Notes under the pieces: generated by a model
Told to the model about the DNA's origin: nothing
What the model saw: the letters and a program-made list of their open reading frames with translations, nothing else
The model's database searches: none
Position numbers and translations under genes: made by a program
NCBI GenBank assembly: GCA_027886185.1
Contig: WOAB01000127.1
Coordinates: forward strand, 310,001-374,000
Direction of reading: 5' to 3'
Origin: Rheum nobile
Lineage: Eukaryota; Streptophyta; Magnoliopsida; Caryophyllales; Polygonaceae
Length of the DNA: 64,000 nt
Part shown: one piece after another, positions 19,840 through 33,064 of the stretch
Numbering within the stretch: the first letter of the stretch is position 1
Layout of the letters: the number at the start of each line of letters is the position of its first letter

Positions 19840-22800
19840 GGGTGAAAACTAGAGTAAATTCTCCTACACACGAGGAGCTAAACTTGCCCAGCCAGTCGGC
19901 CAATTGCTTTGCCAAACGTGGGGCGTGTTTGATCGTAATCTCCCATATTGGTGAACTATGCAAGCTGTGGGCCCTAAGGTTCGACAATTGTCACAATTTC
20001 CAGCACATCAAGGGAGTCGATTTCGACAATAAGCTTTTGAATCCCCAATTAGTAAGCCCTTGAAAAAGTCTCAACAGCTCTGTCCGGAATGCCGATAGCC
20101 TAACAACCTTAGCAACATATCCTCAAATTAAGTCATTGAATTGATTATGAATCAAACCTCCATCACCAACACGATTCCTTCCCTCCAGGAACTCGCCATC
20201 CAAGTTCAGTTTGTACCAGCCTATAGGTGGGCGCTGCCAAGTAACCAATGTAGAGGATTGCAAACCGGATTTATAAGAGTGGCCAAGTTCAGGTACTCCT
20301 TAGCTCGATCAAGAATAAACTGCGAGTGGGGCTCGAAAATAGTCAGATTGGTGTCGAACACTCTAGCATTCCGCCAACTCCAAAAACACAAAATCTTGAA
20401 AAGCAAAGGTCGTTGGCCACGAACCTGATCGAGAATGGTTGCTATTGATCCATATTTTCATATCGTACGAACAAAACTCTTGGAGTCAAGAGTAAATGAG
20501 AAAATCTTGCCATATCTCCCTTGCAATAGGATAGTCGCGAAGGATGTGAAGGGTCGATTCTGATTGAGTAGTACAATGCCGACAGGAGGACTCAGATCCA
20601 TGATGACGTTGGTCTTGGTTAACATTACATATAATAGCATCATGGATGACAAGCTAAAGAAAATTATGGACCCTATTAGGAGCTTGAACTTTCCATATCT
20701 TATTCGATACGACATTTGGAACATCCGTTTCATGTTGACATACGATTCCCATGGCAAATTTGAGGGAGAATTGCCCTGAACTTATCGATTTCAACAAAAA
20801 TTATCAGCCGCTTCCTCGGTTGAGACACAAATTGCACCAATTTTCAAGAGTATCACCGGGGGAAGGAGGTATGAGAACTCAAGCCAACTCCAGGTGCCAT
20901 TCACCCAACACTTAGCAACGATCTTTCCTAAATCCTCCTCGATCGGTCCCGTTACCAAGTCTACAAGAGGGCGATTTACCACCCATGGATGGCTCCAAAA
21001 CAAAGTAATTGAGCCATCCCCAATCACTGATTGTAGTCCCTACATCAATGGAGTTTTAGCCTTAATGATGCCACTCAAAAGGTTCGAATCTTCAGAGTTA
21101 GAAGAGAACATATCCATGTCACACCTTTTGCTACAATATTTACCACGAACAACCAAAGCGACTATGGTTCATTTAAGAGGCGCACACCCATCTTGGTCAT
21201 GTATGCGGAGTTGACATGTCGCATACTTTTCATCCCAATCCCTCTAGCACATTTGAGACATCGCATTTCTTCCCATTTGAGCAGGTGAACTGTTCTTTTT
21301 TCCTCCGTAGACCCCAGAAAAATTTCCATGTTCTCTTTTCAATCTCATCACATATAAAGAGAGGGAGTTGGGTCGTATGTATAGATAAGTAGAGCACAGT
21401 TGCAACTGCGGACTGAGTGAGTGTAACCCTACCAGCCATTGACAACAACTTCGACTTCCAACCGGCCAACTTGGAGTCGACACGATCAAGAATATGCCTA
21501 AACGATGCTTTAGACAACCATTTATTGGACATTGGGATACCTAAATACTTTCGACGATCTTCCGTGGCTGCAATATCGCCATCCCATCTAATCTAAAAGG
21601 CCAACTGAGCATGCGTGGAGTTAGAGAAGTAAAACATCGATTTGTGTAGTTGATTTTGGCCCCCGTGGTTACGCAAAAAAAAATCAAGGCAACAACGTAT
21701 CAATTGCGTTTGATCGACACTCACTTTAGCAAAAATAATCATATCATCTGTGAAAAAAAGGTGTGATAATCCCGGTCCATGTTCTAACAACCATATGGGC
21801 CCCACCCCCCTTCAATTACAACCTCTTCGATAATATGCCCCAAGCGCTCCATACATAGCACAATTAGGTAAGGCGACAAAGGATCGCCTTTCCTAACACC
21901 TCAGGTTGGAGAAAAACAATCTCCTATCTCACCATTCCAAAGTATCCACATACTACAGGAGGAGATGCATTCCATAATTGTGTGAATCAGAGCATATGAC
22001 AAACGAAGCTCTTGGAGCGTATCTTTAATGAAAGGCCACTGGATTCGGTCGTATGTTTTTTCAAGATCAATCTTAATGGCCATAATTTGTGGACTACTTT
22101 TAGCCCGCATTGAGTACATCACCTCTTGAGTTATGACAATGTTGTCCGTGATTTGCCTTCTCGAGACGAAGCTCGCCTGAGAAGGAGCCACCACCTTCCT
22201 AATGATTGGCTAAAGACGAGTAACAATAGCCTTTGTAGCAATTTTGAAGGCTATGTTGCACAAACTGAATGGTCTTAGTTGATTAACCGTTTCTGGGTTC
22301 TCAACTTTGGGGAATAATACGAGGAGGATCTCATTCAAAGAGGTGGGAATCCCTTTCCCTCAAAGGATTTGTAGCACCGTTGTCTCGACCTCTATATGAA
22401 TTGTCTGCCAATTCTTTTGGTAGAAGATAGCATGGTATTCATCAGGCCTAGGATCTTTAAGGGCGCCCATGCTATCCACTGCCTCCTCAATCTCACTTGT
22501 TGAACAGGATTTGTAGAGACTATCCATATCAGCTTGTGAAATTAAAGGAAACTGCCCTTGGGACACATCAAAAAGACCCTCAGTATGAACTTCCTCAGTG
22601 TATAGATTGCGAAGATGAGCAGCAACCATATGGCGAACAACAGATTGATCCCAAACCTAGTCATTTTATTCAGTTCGAACTCCTTCCACCCGATTGTATT
22701 TTCGACGGACCACCGAGCAAGCATGAAAAAATCTAGTATTTCGATCACCATCAAGGAGGGCATCTGATTGTGCTTTTTGCATCCGAAAGAGATGAATTTA

Positions 22801-23780
22801 CTCCATGACAGAAACTAATTGGTGGTGAAGTTTCTATTCTAAATTGATGAGCCCCCTAGCAGATTTGTCAAAAATACTCCGCTGAATTCCCTCAATCTGC
22901 CTCCATAACATGTCTCTTGTACGAAAGAGGTTTCCAAATACATTCTTGTTCCAATATTCCATATTTGTCACAAATTAGAAAGGGCGGCATTAAGAAGTGC
23001 ACCTTGATCCAATTTTAAGCAAGAGACGAATGGAATTCATGATGAAGGAGCCATGCCGCTTGGAATGGGAATGACTTATTGAGGGGTCTATAATTCTCAA
23101 ACCCTTTATTGCTTAGTAAGAGGGGGGAATGATCCAACTGGTGGACATCAAGGTGATGAATCGAACCCTCCTCAAACATACTTTTCTATTCCATGTTGCA
23201 TAAACCACAATCCAGTCGTCTACAGGTCCTGGAGGAAGGATCAAGCCCACAGCTCCAAACGGCCAAGGTTAAACAAACAAATATCATCTATCCACTGGTT
23301 GAACTTGCTGCATCTTTATCGCATATTATCGGAGGAGCTAGTTCTTTCCAACAGAGCCTTGGTAGCAACCAGGGAAGCTGGTTATTGTTACTAAAATCCA
23401 ATAATTAACGCCAATGCTTCTCCCTACAAGAAGGAATAGGATTGGAATATATCATAGAAAAGAGCCATTGAGCTTCTCCAGTTCCGGACATTGTAAGCGA
23501 AATAACCTAAGCATGAAAATCCACCTAATCCAGTTGTACTCTATCACAACCCCATAAGTCACAAATTCCACCCCGAAAACCAAAACTCTGATTTAGCAAT
23601 ACCATCAAACCCAATTTGAACACATACTTAATCAGCTTGAGATCCACTTATGGGAGTCTCTAATAGGACAAGAATAGAGGGATCATGAATCCGAATCAAA
23701 TCCTTAAGAGAACAAAGAAAGTCCATATTACTCGCGCCTTGGGCATTCTAGGAGATAAGGTGTAGATCATAAATAATCAT
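19840..23780 (-). pseudogene. LINE ORF2: endonuclease, reverse transcriptase, zf-RVT, RNase H
   Basis: The domains run in the expected order. The endonuclease occupies 23780-22750, opening with the ...S-W-N-A-Q-G-A motif in which Trp is TAG (23748-23750); later text includes ISGSQAD, LLLSNKGFENYRPLNKSFPF and QAAWLLHHEF. RT lies at 22650-21500, with VSRRQITDNIVITQEVMYSM, IKIDLEKTYDRIQW and the catalytic motif FFTDDMIIFA (FTDD at 21743-21754). The RT C-terminus/thumb (21532-21230) reads WLSKASFRHILDRVDSKLAG and WKSKLLSMAGRVTLTQ. A reverse-transcriptase-associated zinc region follows (20760-20460), then RNase H (about 20240-19850, with GDGGLIHNQ). There are more than ten stops and frame changes. 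It would encode the target-primed reverse transcription enzyme if intact. Confidence 0.9.
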
Positions 23781-24335
23781 GGATAACTATTGGAAAATAA
23801 GGTGATCTTCAAGAACCCATTGTGCAATCGCGTCAAACATCAAACGCGACCATGATGGCATCTTCATCCACTATGCTGTCATAGCTTGCTTGCATCTCGC
23901 GGTCGATTTGTTGTATTGAATCTTCCATTCACGAGTCCAGAGATGAATCAACCGCACCCTTGGTTAATTTGGCGATTGGATTCAACTTCAATGGGAAGTC
24001 ATCTTGTATCAGCGGGTCACCAGTATGTTTCCCTGAGTGGTGTTTGGAGTTTTGTGAAAGGTCTAAACTTCATGTACTCTCTGTAGAAAAAGAAGGTGAT
24101 GTCAAATTCTATGATTCTATTTTTTGGTAAGTGATGTCCCGCCCAAATCCTTTCCAATCACACTATTGATTTTCAATTTTGTACTCGTTAAAAAAAAGAT
24201 CTTCTAGCCTTTCATTCCTTTTTAAGATCTTTGGAGTTATCCCATGACAATATCTTTTTAGCAGATGGTGTGGTCATGATTTCCTTTGAAATCATCACAC
24301 CATTGACCTTGATTTTCCGGGATTATGCTTTTCTT

Positions 24336-25728
24336 TCAAATCCTCCTTGGATATCTTCTTGCTTTAATTATCTTTCTTTTGGTCTTACCTTTGATTTGCA
24401 CTAATTCTGGTTTGCTTGGAATGAAAAGTGCTTCCTGATTTTCCTCCTCTTTGCGTTTATGCCTGAATTCTTCCTCCAATGGAGCAAGAATTTGAATTCG
24501 GGATCCCGAATTAGCTAAGTTTTCCATTCCTGGATTTTTTTTCATGTATGTATTCGAATTCTAGGTTTCCAACTGAACCGAGTTTAGTTTTATGGAAAAG
24601 GAAGCCGCTTGAACCGGTTGCGATCCACCATGGCCTATAGAATTTAATGACCCCCCTAGTTGGCGGAGTCGATTGTTTGTTGGAACTTCATGTGTTACCC
24701 CTACCACCGTGTACAAAATTAAACCTCAACCTATTGACATAATTAGGAAGCATCCATCTACTAAAAGCCTTTAAGATTTTTGGCGCTATCACGCCACTCA
24801 CAAGTTTCTCAACAATGTCAAAGGGATGATCTGAGCATTGGTCCATTACATGTCCAATCCTTCCATATTTAAAGTAAATTATGCAAAGTCCTTCATACTG
24901 AATTTTCCAAACTCTTCCATTGAGGCAAAATTTGGCGAGTAATGACTTTGTTATATCCAATTTCACGCTCAATTGAGTGAATCGTCCTCATTCTGCTGCA
25001 CCTGTGGTTCAATCAATATTCATTACACGACCCACCTTTGATCTAATTTTGTTGAGAATTTCGGCATCAAAATAGTCCATCGAGATATTTGGGATTGAAA
25101 TCCATGTTGTAATGAAATTAATTGGCTCCTCACACACGACAAAATTCGGTGTCCAACGTTGGATAGTCAAGTAAATGTCCCCAATGATCCAGGGACCATC
25201 AATCAACACGCGATTGAAGTCCTCATTGTTGCAAAATTCGATGACATAGTAGTTGAATCCTATGTCGACCATGGTGAACTCACCCTTCAGTTTCCACTTC
25301 TGAACAAGGCTTTTTCATAGGCACATATATCCTACATTTCTCCCGAAAACCTTGACAGTGATAGCAATGCGCCAGGGTTGTCGGATTTGTCGCTTGTCTT
25401 TAGTTGATATAAGAATGATATGGCATGTCGGGTCATCAGATTGTGGTATGATGTTGTCAACCATGTCCTCATCCCAGAAGGTATTGTTTTATTCCATCAC
25501 ATTTTCTTGTGATGAATCCCATGCTATTGTATCCTTGTATGAGACTGTTGTGTTACCAGTAGACTCCCGTTTAGATTCAAGTTCAGGAAAATCTTCTATT
25601 GCAAGATTGAATGCTTTGTTGCTTCCACGTTTCATCTTCTTCGCAGATCTCTTAAGTAAATCAAGCTCCTCAGGCGAGGAAAGAGAGGGTGGTCCAGAGA
25701 CCGACAATGTAGATCGGAGAGAAGGCAT
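24336..25728 (-). pseudogene. LINE ORF1 (nucleic-acid-binding protein), copy A
   Basis: It starts MPSLRSTLSVSGPPSLSSPE at 25728 and runs open to 25489, where a TAA interrupts it. The next frame (25272-25009) reads FNRVLIDGPWIIGDIYLTIQ, RWTPNFVVCEEPINFITTW and ISIPNISMDYFDAEILNKI, a DUF4283-type domain. It is followed (24972-24688) by LCIIYFKYGRIGHVMDQCSD, a zinc knuckle in which the first Cys is Tyr/Phe. The C-terminal basic part (24545-24336: EEEFRHKRKEEENQEALFI, KGKTKRKIIKARRYPRR) completes it. ORF1 proteins coat LINE RNA. Confidence 0.85.
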
Positions 25729-25820
25729 TTCATAGAGTTTATAATTAATACATTACATTAAATTCCATACTTGTCAAGAGTACAAAGTCTCCATAGACTA
25801 ATTAGACTCGTTATTTTGAA

Positions 25821-26541
25821 TGTTTGGGATTAGATGCGTATAAGCGGAATTTCAGAAAACTATTTTCTAGAATCTAACAAGGATCTCATGCATGAATCAA
25901 TAGGAATCATTTAGAAGTAGAGTTACATACCGTTTGATGCGAGTCTGAAATGTTCATGCATGATTTCAGCGGAGATCGAAAACCCCAAGTGTGGCTTCTC
26001 TACTTGGTCCACACGAGTATGAAATCTGGATTGCCTTTGATGTCGTCTGCTACAACGAACGAACGAAAGAGACGAACTTGGCTTTCTCTAGGGAGGTTCG
26101 GCCGTACTGCTTGGAGAAGAGAAAAGTTGTGTTCGTTTCCTTTTGGAAACGATTACTTATAAGATCGTATCTTATCTTTGGTAATAGATATAATATCCGT
26201 ATATTGTATCTATATATCTTCTAATAAGATATCTCCTTGTCTAGTAATTATTCACGGTAACTCTTATCCATTAATAATAAAAGCGAATCTCCCAATATAG
26301 CCTATGGCCGAAAACTCCATGTCCCACATCGGATTTCGGTTCGGTTTGATCCAGTCCGATAACTCTATGTGTGTGACCTCATAGGACCCGGTTATCATAG
26401 CCATGGACCTAACCCGTTTAAGTCCATTAATCGTAGTTGGCTTCTAGCAAAGCACTACGATCCCTAAAATACTTGGATTGTAAATCTCCATTAATAGTCA
26501 TATTCCATGTTCAGTAATTGCACCTTTGATTAAAGCAAACA
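25821..26541 (-). repeat. copia-type LTR fused upstream of LINE ORF1 (copy A)
   Basis: 721 bp with ends TGTTTGGG...GCAAACA, an inverted 6-base terminus. On the minus strand it ends CGCTTATACGCATCTAATCC then CAAACA, a copia LTR style of end, but no primer binding site follows; LINE ORF1 leader does. Upstream on the minus strand is GGAAAAGTGGGAGAT, a copia-like polypurine tract. A TATA-rich stretch lies at 26195-26225. An equal-length copy is at 37701-38421. Confidence 0.7.
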
Positions 26542-27312
26542 ATTCCTTTAATCTCCCACTTTTCCTTAAAACAAGTGTGCAATATTAAATCCCTTTGTCT
26601 CTTAGTGTCTAATTTGATGATATGATGACATCCATATCTCCTATCAAATGCATTTCTTGAACTCTTGAGTTTGAACTGTCAAATAACGGATGATTACAAA
26701 TAATCCATCCGAGCATGGCCATGCATTTTTCAGTTCTCCCTCTTCAAGTGGTCGAGACATCATTCCTGTCCATGTATCATAATATGCATGAAGAAGGAGG
26801 ACTTCTCCAGTCTTGTATGACTATAGCTCCCACTCAATTTTGGGCAATCCCAATCACTTACTTTATAACTCCCTGTTATGGTCAGCGTTTAACAGCGTCA
26901 AAGACATACCAATCATCAAGAGAAACCATATCACACTCATGTCTGAGGAATCTACCAATCATGGTTTGACTTAAAACTCTTGAATCCATTTTAGAGAGTC
27001 TTAAGGTGGGTCTTGTCCTATATGTATCATCCATACATATCTATGTAATTGACTAGACATCTCTATGTCCCTATAGCCCATGAAACCTAGCGCTATCAGT
27101 CAACTTATAATACAATCTTTAATGTAGTCATTTATCTCCAAGTTAATGACTTAGACCATGGACTTTGAATAATTCATAACTTCAGTTCACTTAATGGGGT
27201 TTCATTCACCAAAACACTTATGATGAGCCCATTTGCGAATTATAAATTATTTGGATATTTTATTTAATTCCAAGCAATGATTAAATAAGAATGAAAGTTG
27301 TGTATCATATAA
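26542..27312 (-). other. copia 3' internal remnant and unassigned sequence
   Basis: No supportable frame. It contains the polypurine-like tract (about 26551-26570) and AT-rich sequence. RT and RNase H of the copia element should be here but are missing. Confidence 0.4.
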
Positions 27313-29040
27313 TCAAGCATAAAACATGTATGTGGGATTGTAGAAGTAGTATCCCTTGGTTTCCTTAGGATACCCTATAAAGAAGCATTTATCTGATTTG
27401 GGTGCAAGCTTATCTGATAGTAAATGCTTTATATAGGCTTCACATCCCCAGATTTTCAGGAAAGACAGACTTGGAACTCTTCCAGTCCATATCTCATATG
27501 GTGTCTTGTCTATAGTCCTAGACGGAGTCCTGTTTAGTGTGAATGCAGCGGTTGTGAGGGAATATTCCCAGAAGGATACTGGAAGGTTAGCAAAACTCAT
27601 CATTGATCGAACCATATCTAACAAGGTCTTGTTTCTCCTTTCAGACACACCATTCAGTTGTGGCGTGCCTGGTGGAGTCAGTTGTGTTCTTATCCCATAA
27701 CTTCTCAGATGATGATCGAACTCCTGGATTAGATATTCTCCACCGCAATCGGATCGAAGTGCCTTTATCTTCTTGCCAGTTTGAGTTTCTACTTCATTTT
27801 GAAACTCTTTGAACTTTTCAAAGGATTCAGATTTGTGCGTCATTAAGCAGATATACCCATATCTACTCAAGTCGTCAGTAAATGTGATGAAGTATCGATA
27901 GTCTCATCTAGCTTCTGGGCTCATTGGTCCACAGACATCAGTATGTATTAGGGCCAATAGCTCAGTAGCCCTTTCACTCGTTCCAGTGAAAGGTGACCTT
28001 GTCATCTTGCCCATTAGGCATGACCCACATGTCTCAAAAGATTCACAATCTATTGATTTTATAATTCCATCTTTATGGAGTTTTTTCATGCGGTTCAAGC
28101 TAATGTGGCACAAGCGACAATGCCATAGATAGACTTCACTCAAATCATTCGTCTTTTGCCTCTTAGTATTCATGTTATAAATTTCAGACTTGAGGTCCAA
28201 CACATAGAGTCCATTACTCAAAGAAGCATTAGCATAGAAAATATCATTCTTGAAAATAGAAAAGCATCCATTCTTAATGATAAATTCAAAACCCTTAATA
28301 TCCAAAACTGAAGTCGAAATAAGGTTCTTAGTAATTGAAGGAACAAAATAACAATTATTCAATTCTAAAACTAAGCCAGAAGGTAAAGATAGACTATAAT
28401 CTCCTACGACAAGTGCAGCAACCCTTGCTCCATTTCCAACGCGCAGGTCTATCTCTCCCTTCTCCAACTGCCGCCTACTTCTTAGTCCTTGCACATTCGA
28501 AATAATGTGAGAACCACATCCGGTATCTAATATCCAAGTAGTAGCTTTGGTTGTTAAGACTTCAATAACAAAAATACCTGAAGTGGAGCTCACAGTTCCA
28601 TTCTTCTTGTCTTCCAGGTACTTGGGGCAGTTTCTCTTCCAGTGCCCCTTGGCCTTGCAGTAGAAGCAGTCATGCTCAGCAGCCACCTTTGGCTTCTCAG
28701 CTGCCTTGGGTTTGGCAACTTTCTTGCATTTCCCTTGGTTTTGTTGTTTCTGCTTCCCATTAGGCCCCTTCTTGAACCCTTTCCCTTTGTTGATCATAAG
28801 AACTTCTTTCTTATTGTCAACTTTGATGTTTTGCTCAGCTGTTTTGAGCATGACATGGAGTTCATTCAGAGTCTTGCCAATTCCATGCATATGGTAGTTC
28901 AACCTAAATTGGGCGAATCCATCATGCAAGGAGTGCAATATGATAGCAGTAGCCAACTCTTGGCTGTATAGGGAACCCAGTGCTGCCATTTGGTCAAAGA
29001 GACCAATCATGTCAAATACATGTGCACTTACTGGTTTTCC
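27313..29040 (-). pseudogene. Ty1/copia gag-protease-integrase fragment
   Basis: Two long frames on the minus strand. From 29010 to 27904: the gag C-terminal half (DQMAALGSLYSQELATAIIL, MHGIGKTLNELHVMLKTAEQ), a Lys/Gln-rich linker, the zinc knuckle CFYCKAKGHWKRNC (about residues 115-128), protease active site WILDTGCGSHI, and the pre-integrase domain LWHCRLCHISLNRMKKLHKD and CGSCLMGKMTRSPF. After a stop or shift at ~27900 the integrase core continues from 27870 to 27313 with LRSDCGGEYL, GIRTQLTPPGTPQLNGVSER (third catalytic Glu present) and SFLKIWGCEAYIK. The first catalytic Asp lies in LIHTDVCGPM. RT and RNase H are missing. The 5' end of gag is cut at 29040, where LINE sequence begins. Confidence 0.9.
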
Positions 29041-29042
29041 CT

Positions 29043-32000
29043 ATTCAAGAACCCATTGTGCAATTGCATAAAACATCAAACGCGACCATGATGGCATCTT
29101 CATTCACTATGCTGTTATAGCTTGCTTGCATCTCGCAGTCGATTTGTTGTATTGAATCTTCCATTCACGAGTCCAGAGATGAATCAACCGCACCCTTGGT
29201 TAATTTGGCGATTGGATTCAACTTCAATGGGCAGTCATCTTGTATTAGCGGGTCACCAGTATCTTTCCCTGAGTGGTGTTTGGAGTTTTGTGAAAGGTCT
29301 AAACTTCATGTACTCTATGTAGAAAAAGAAGGTGATGTCAAATTCTATGATTCTGTTTTTTGGTAAGTGATGTCCCGCCCAAATCCTTTCCAATCTTACT
29401 ATTGATTTTCAATTTTGTACTCGTTAAAAAAAAGATCTTCTAGCCTTTCATTCCTTTTTAAGATCTTTGGAGTTATCCCATGACAATATCTTTTTAGCAG
29501 ATGGTGTGGTCATGATTTCCTTTGAAATCATCACTCCATTGACCTTGATTTTCCGGGATTATGCTTTTTTTCAAATCCTCCTTGGATATCTTCTTGCTTT
29601 CATTATCTTTCTTTTGGTCTAACCTTTGATTTGCGCTAATTCCGGTTTGCTTGGAATGAAAAGTGCTTCCTGATTTTCCTCCTCTTTGCGTTTATGCCTG
29701 AACTCTTCCTCTAATGGAGCAAGAATTTGAATTTGGGATCCCGAATTAGCTAAGTTTTCCATTCCTGGATTTTTTGTCATGTATGTATTCGAATTCTAGG
29801 TTTCTAACTAAACCGAGTTTAGTTTTATGGAAAAGGAAGCCGCTTGAACCGGTTGCGGTCCACCATGGTCTCTAGATTTTAATGACCCTCCTAGTTGGCG
29901 GGGTCGATTGTTTGTTGGAACTTCATGTTTTACCCCTACCACCATGTACAAAATTAGACCTCAACCTATTGACATAATTAGGAAGCATCCATCCACTAAA
30001 AGGCTCTAAGATTTTCGGCACTTGATCAGTACTATTTTGTAGTGCTTAACTAGGAGTTGTTACTGGTGTTTTGGGTGCCATTTGTATGGATTTAGAGCAC
30101 AACTATGGAATATGGAGATGGAGAGAAGAATGTGGATATGGTGGTTTGGAGGAGCTAATTGAAGACATCCAAAAGAGGAGGAGTAAACCACTTGAGGAGA
30201 CCAAGGAAATAGAAGGAATAAGCCACACAAAGGAAGAGGAGAAGGGATGCCGCGACCAACCGCGACCGGGGCGAATCCAAGCAGCAGTCGCGGCGAAGAA
30301 GACAACGCGGAGCCATGAAGGCCATTTCCGCGGGCGCGGAATACCCACCGCGACCGCGGAAAATTCCAGCACTGATCAGGTCGAGAGCTTTGATTTAATT
30401 TCCGCAACCGCGGAATCTGATCCGCGGCCGCGGAAGCACACGGGAGCGAGCCCGCTGAGGTTTCCGAAGTTTTTGTTATTTTTCCTTTTTCGATTATTTT
30501 CGTTTATTTTATTTCGAACTTTATACTATTATTTCCTTTTAGATGAGGTTTGTGATCTTGGGCTTTAGGTTAGGTCTATTTAACCTAAATTCCATAGCCT
30601 CCATTCATTCATCTTGGTAGCATCAACATTATTAAGGATTGTCAAGTTTTACATTCAGCATTGTTTTTCCTTTGAAGTTATGAAGAACTAAGCACCTTTG
30701 CTTAGTCCGACAATTGAAGCCTAAAGTTTGTATTTGATTGTGAGGTTATTCCTTTCCTTTATCCTTGAATGTTATTAATTCTTTTGTGCTTCATCACATT
30801 GAGTTATATTGATTTCTCTAGATTAGCTACCTAGTTTTATTGATATTATTCATACTGCAGGATTAGGATCTTGAATAGTATTGGTTGGATCTAATTCATC
30901 AGTTGTGGTAATTATCATTATTAATATTAGTTTCCCTAGCCTGACAACCTAGTTGAGATTAGTATTATCTATAGTGTTAGTTACCTCTTTCTGGTCAACG
31001 TGTTGAGATCAATATTATTCATCCCTAATTCAGAAGTAGCAACCATGATTTACTGGAACGAGTTGTGAATGTTTATTGTGAAAAGAATTAATTGCATGTC
31101 AAGTACTGACGAGATGTTGAGTATTGCATGAGCCTATTTATTCCTGAGCTTATTCTGCTATTAGATTTATCTTGATAGTTTCTTGATTGGTTTAATAGTT
31201 AGGGTTACCAGGACTAGTTGGACTGGTAACTATTTCAGAACAGGGATTAGGACATTCATGAGGATAGAGGACTAGGAATAATCAATGATCGATCAACCAA
31301 ACTAAAGGTGGATATTTGTTTGGCTAAGTGTTTTCCCTACTTGATTACAATCTTTGCTTTCTTTGTTTTGTTTACTTGTTTTGCAAGAAACCAACCAAAA
31401 CCCCCCATTGTTACCTTTGCATGCGAATTAATATAGAGAAAACCACTCCTCCCTGTGGGATCGACCCTATTTGCCCAGACTACTAGTTTAGGTTTGTTAG
31501 GAATTATTTTGATCAGGTTAAGACAACTAAAACCTGCCTGTCAGCGCTATCACACCACTCGGAAGTTTCTCAACAATGTCAAAGGGATGATCTGAGCATT
31601 GGTCCATTACATGTCCAATCCTTCCATATTTAAAGTAAATTATGCGAAGTCCTTCATACTGAATTTTCCAAACTCTTCCATTGAGGCAAAATTTGGCGAG
31701 TAATGACTTTGTTATATCCAATTTCACGCTCAATCGAGTGAATCGTCCTCGTTCTGCTGCACCTGTGGTTCAATCAATATTCATTACACGACCCGCCTTT
31801 GATCTAATTTTGTTGAGAATTTCGGCATCAAAATAGTCCATCGAGATATTTGGGATTCAAATCCATGTTGTAATGAAATTAATTGTCTCCTCACACACGA
31901 CAAAATTCGGTGTCCAATGTTGGATAGTCAAGTAACTGTCCCTAATGATTCAGGGACCATCAATCAACACACGATTGAAGTCCTCATTGTTGTGAAATTT

Positions 32001-33064
32001 GATGACATAGTAGTTGTATCCTATGTCGACCATGGTGAAATCACCCTTCAGTTTCCACTTCTGAACAAGGCTTTTTCATAGGCATATATATCCTACATTT
32101 CTCCCGAAAACCTTGACAGTGATAGCAATGCGCTAGGGTTGTCGGATTCGTCGCTTGTCTTTAGTTGATAGAAGAATGATATGGCATATCGGGTCATCAG
32201 ACTGTGGTATGATGTTGTCAACCATGTCCTCATCCCATATTTCCTCCTCCCAGAAGGGATTGTTTTATTCCATCACATTTTCTTGTGATGAATCCCATGC
32301 TATTGTATACTTGTATGAGACTGTTGTGTTACGAGTAGACTCCCGTTTAGATTCAAGTTCAGGAAAATCTTCTATTGCAAGATTGAATGCTTTGTTTCTT
32401 CCATGTTTCATCTTCTTCGCAGATCTCTTAAGTAAATCAAGCTCCTCAGGCGAGGAAAGAGAGGGTCGTCCAGAGACCGACAATGTAAATCGGAGAGAAA
32501 TCATTTCACAAAGTTTATAATTAATACATTACATTAAATTCCATACTTGTCAAGAGTACAAAGTCTCCACGGAGTAATTAGACTCGTTATTTTGAATGTT
32601 TGGGATTATATGCGTATAAGCGGAATTTCATAAAACTATTTTCTAGCATCTAAAAAGGATTTCATGCATGAATCAATAGGAATCAATTAGAAGTAGAGTT
32701 ACATACCGTTTCATGCGAGTCTGAAATGTTCCTACAGGATTTCAGCGGAGATCGAAAACCCCAAGTGTAGCTTCTCAACTTGGTCCACACGAGTATGGAA
32801 TCTGGATCGCCTTTGATGTCGTCTGCTACAACGAACGAACGAAGGACACGAACTTGGCTTTCTCTAGGGAGGTTTGGCCGTACTTCTTGGAGTTGTGAAA
32901 AGTTGTGTTCGTTTCCTTTTGGAAATGATTACTTATAAGACCGTATCTTATCTTTGGTAATAGATATAATATCCTTATATTGTCTCTATATATCTTCTAA
33001 TAAGATATCTCCTTATCTAGTAATTATTCATGGTAACTCTTATCCATTAATAATAAAATCCAAT
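29043..33064 (-). pseudogene. LINE ORF1 array copy B, split by a solo LTR
   Basis: Homologous to copy A from ORF1's C-terminal end (29043) to the truncated copia LTR (33064), lacking the ~75 bp of ORF2 start. ORF1 is interrupted at the zinc-knuckle region by the solo LTR 30023-31543. Remaining frames include the knuckle (31733-31527) and the N-terminus (32504-32265, MISLRFTLSVSG...), all with stops. Confidence 0.85.
30023..31543 (+). mobile_element. solo LTR, 1521 bp, TSD GCACT/GCGCT
   Basis: It starts TGATCAGTACTATTTTG and ends CCTGCCTGTCA. The flanks are GCACT (30018-30022) and GCGCT (31544-31548), differing by one G/A that fits CpG deamination. The uninterrupted target, 'TTTTCGGCGCTATCAC', can be read in sister copies at 34107 and 36665, which confirms the insertion exactly. 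It contains CCCTGTGGGATCGACCC (about 31453-31469) and a GC-rich patch with CCGCGACCGCGG words (30250-30430). A 165-codon frame inside it is not a gene. Confidence 0.92.

Larger units (their letters stand above)
19716..26290 (-). mobile_element. L1-type LINE, near full length, defective (array copy A)
   Basis: Read leftward: a promoter or 5' region derived from a copia LTR, ORF1 (25728-24336), a linker, ORF2 (23780 to about 19840), then a short tail ending near CACCAAAAATAAAG (about 19730). ORF1 and ORF2 carry the usual plant L1 domains, but stops and frame changes occur throughout. It is the only copy of the four with all of ORF2. Confidence 0.85.

Noticed and set aside
25352..25735. Plus-strand 127-codon frame repeated at 32155, 34677 and 37205
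   Set aside because: It is antisense to LINE ORF1; conservation follows from the array, not from coding.
25991..26224. Plus-strand 77-codon frame repeated at 35331 and 37871
   Set aside because: It is antisense within the copia LTR; repetition is explained by the array.
30071..30568. 165-codon frame
   Set aside because: It lies wholly inside the solo LTR 30023-31543; GC-rich patches lower the stop frequency.
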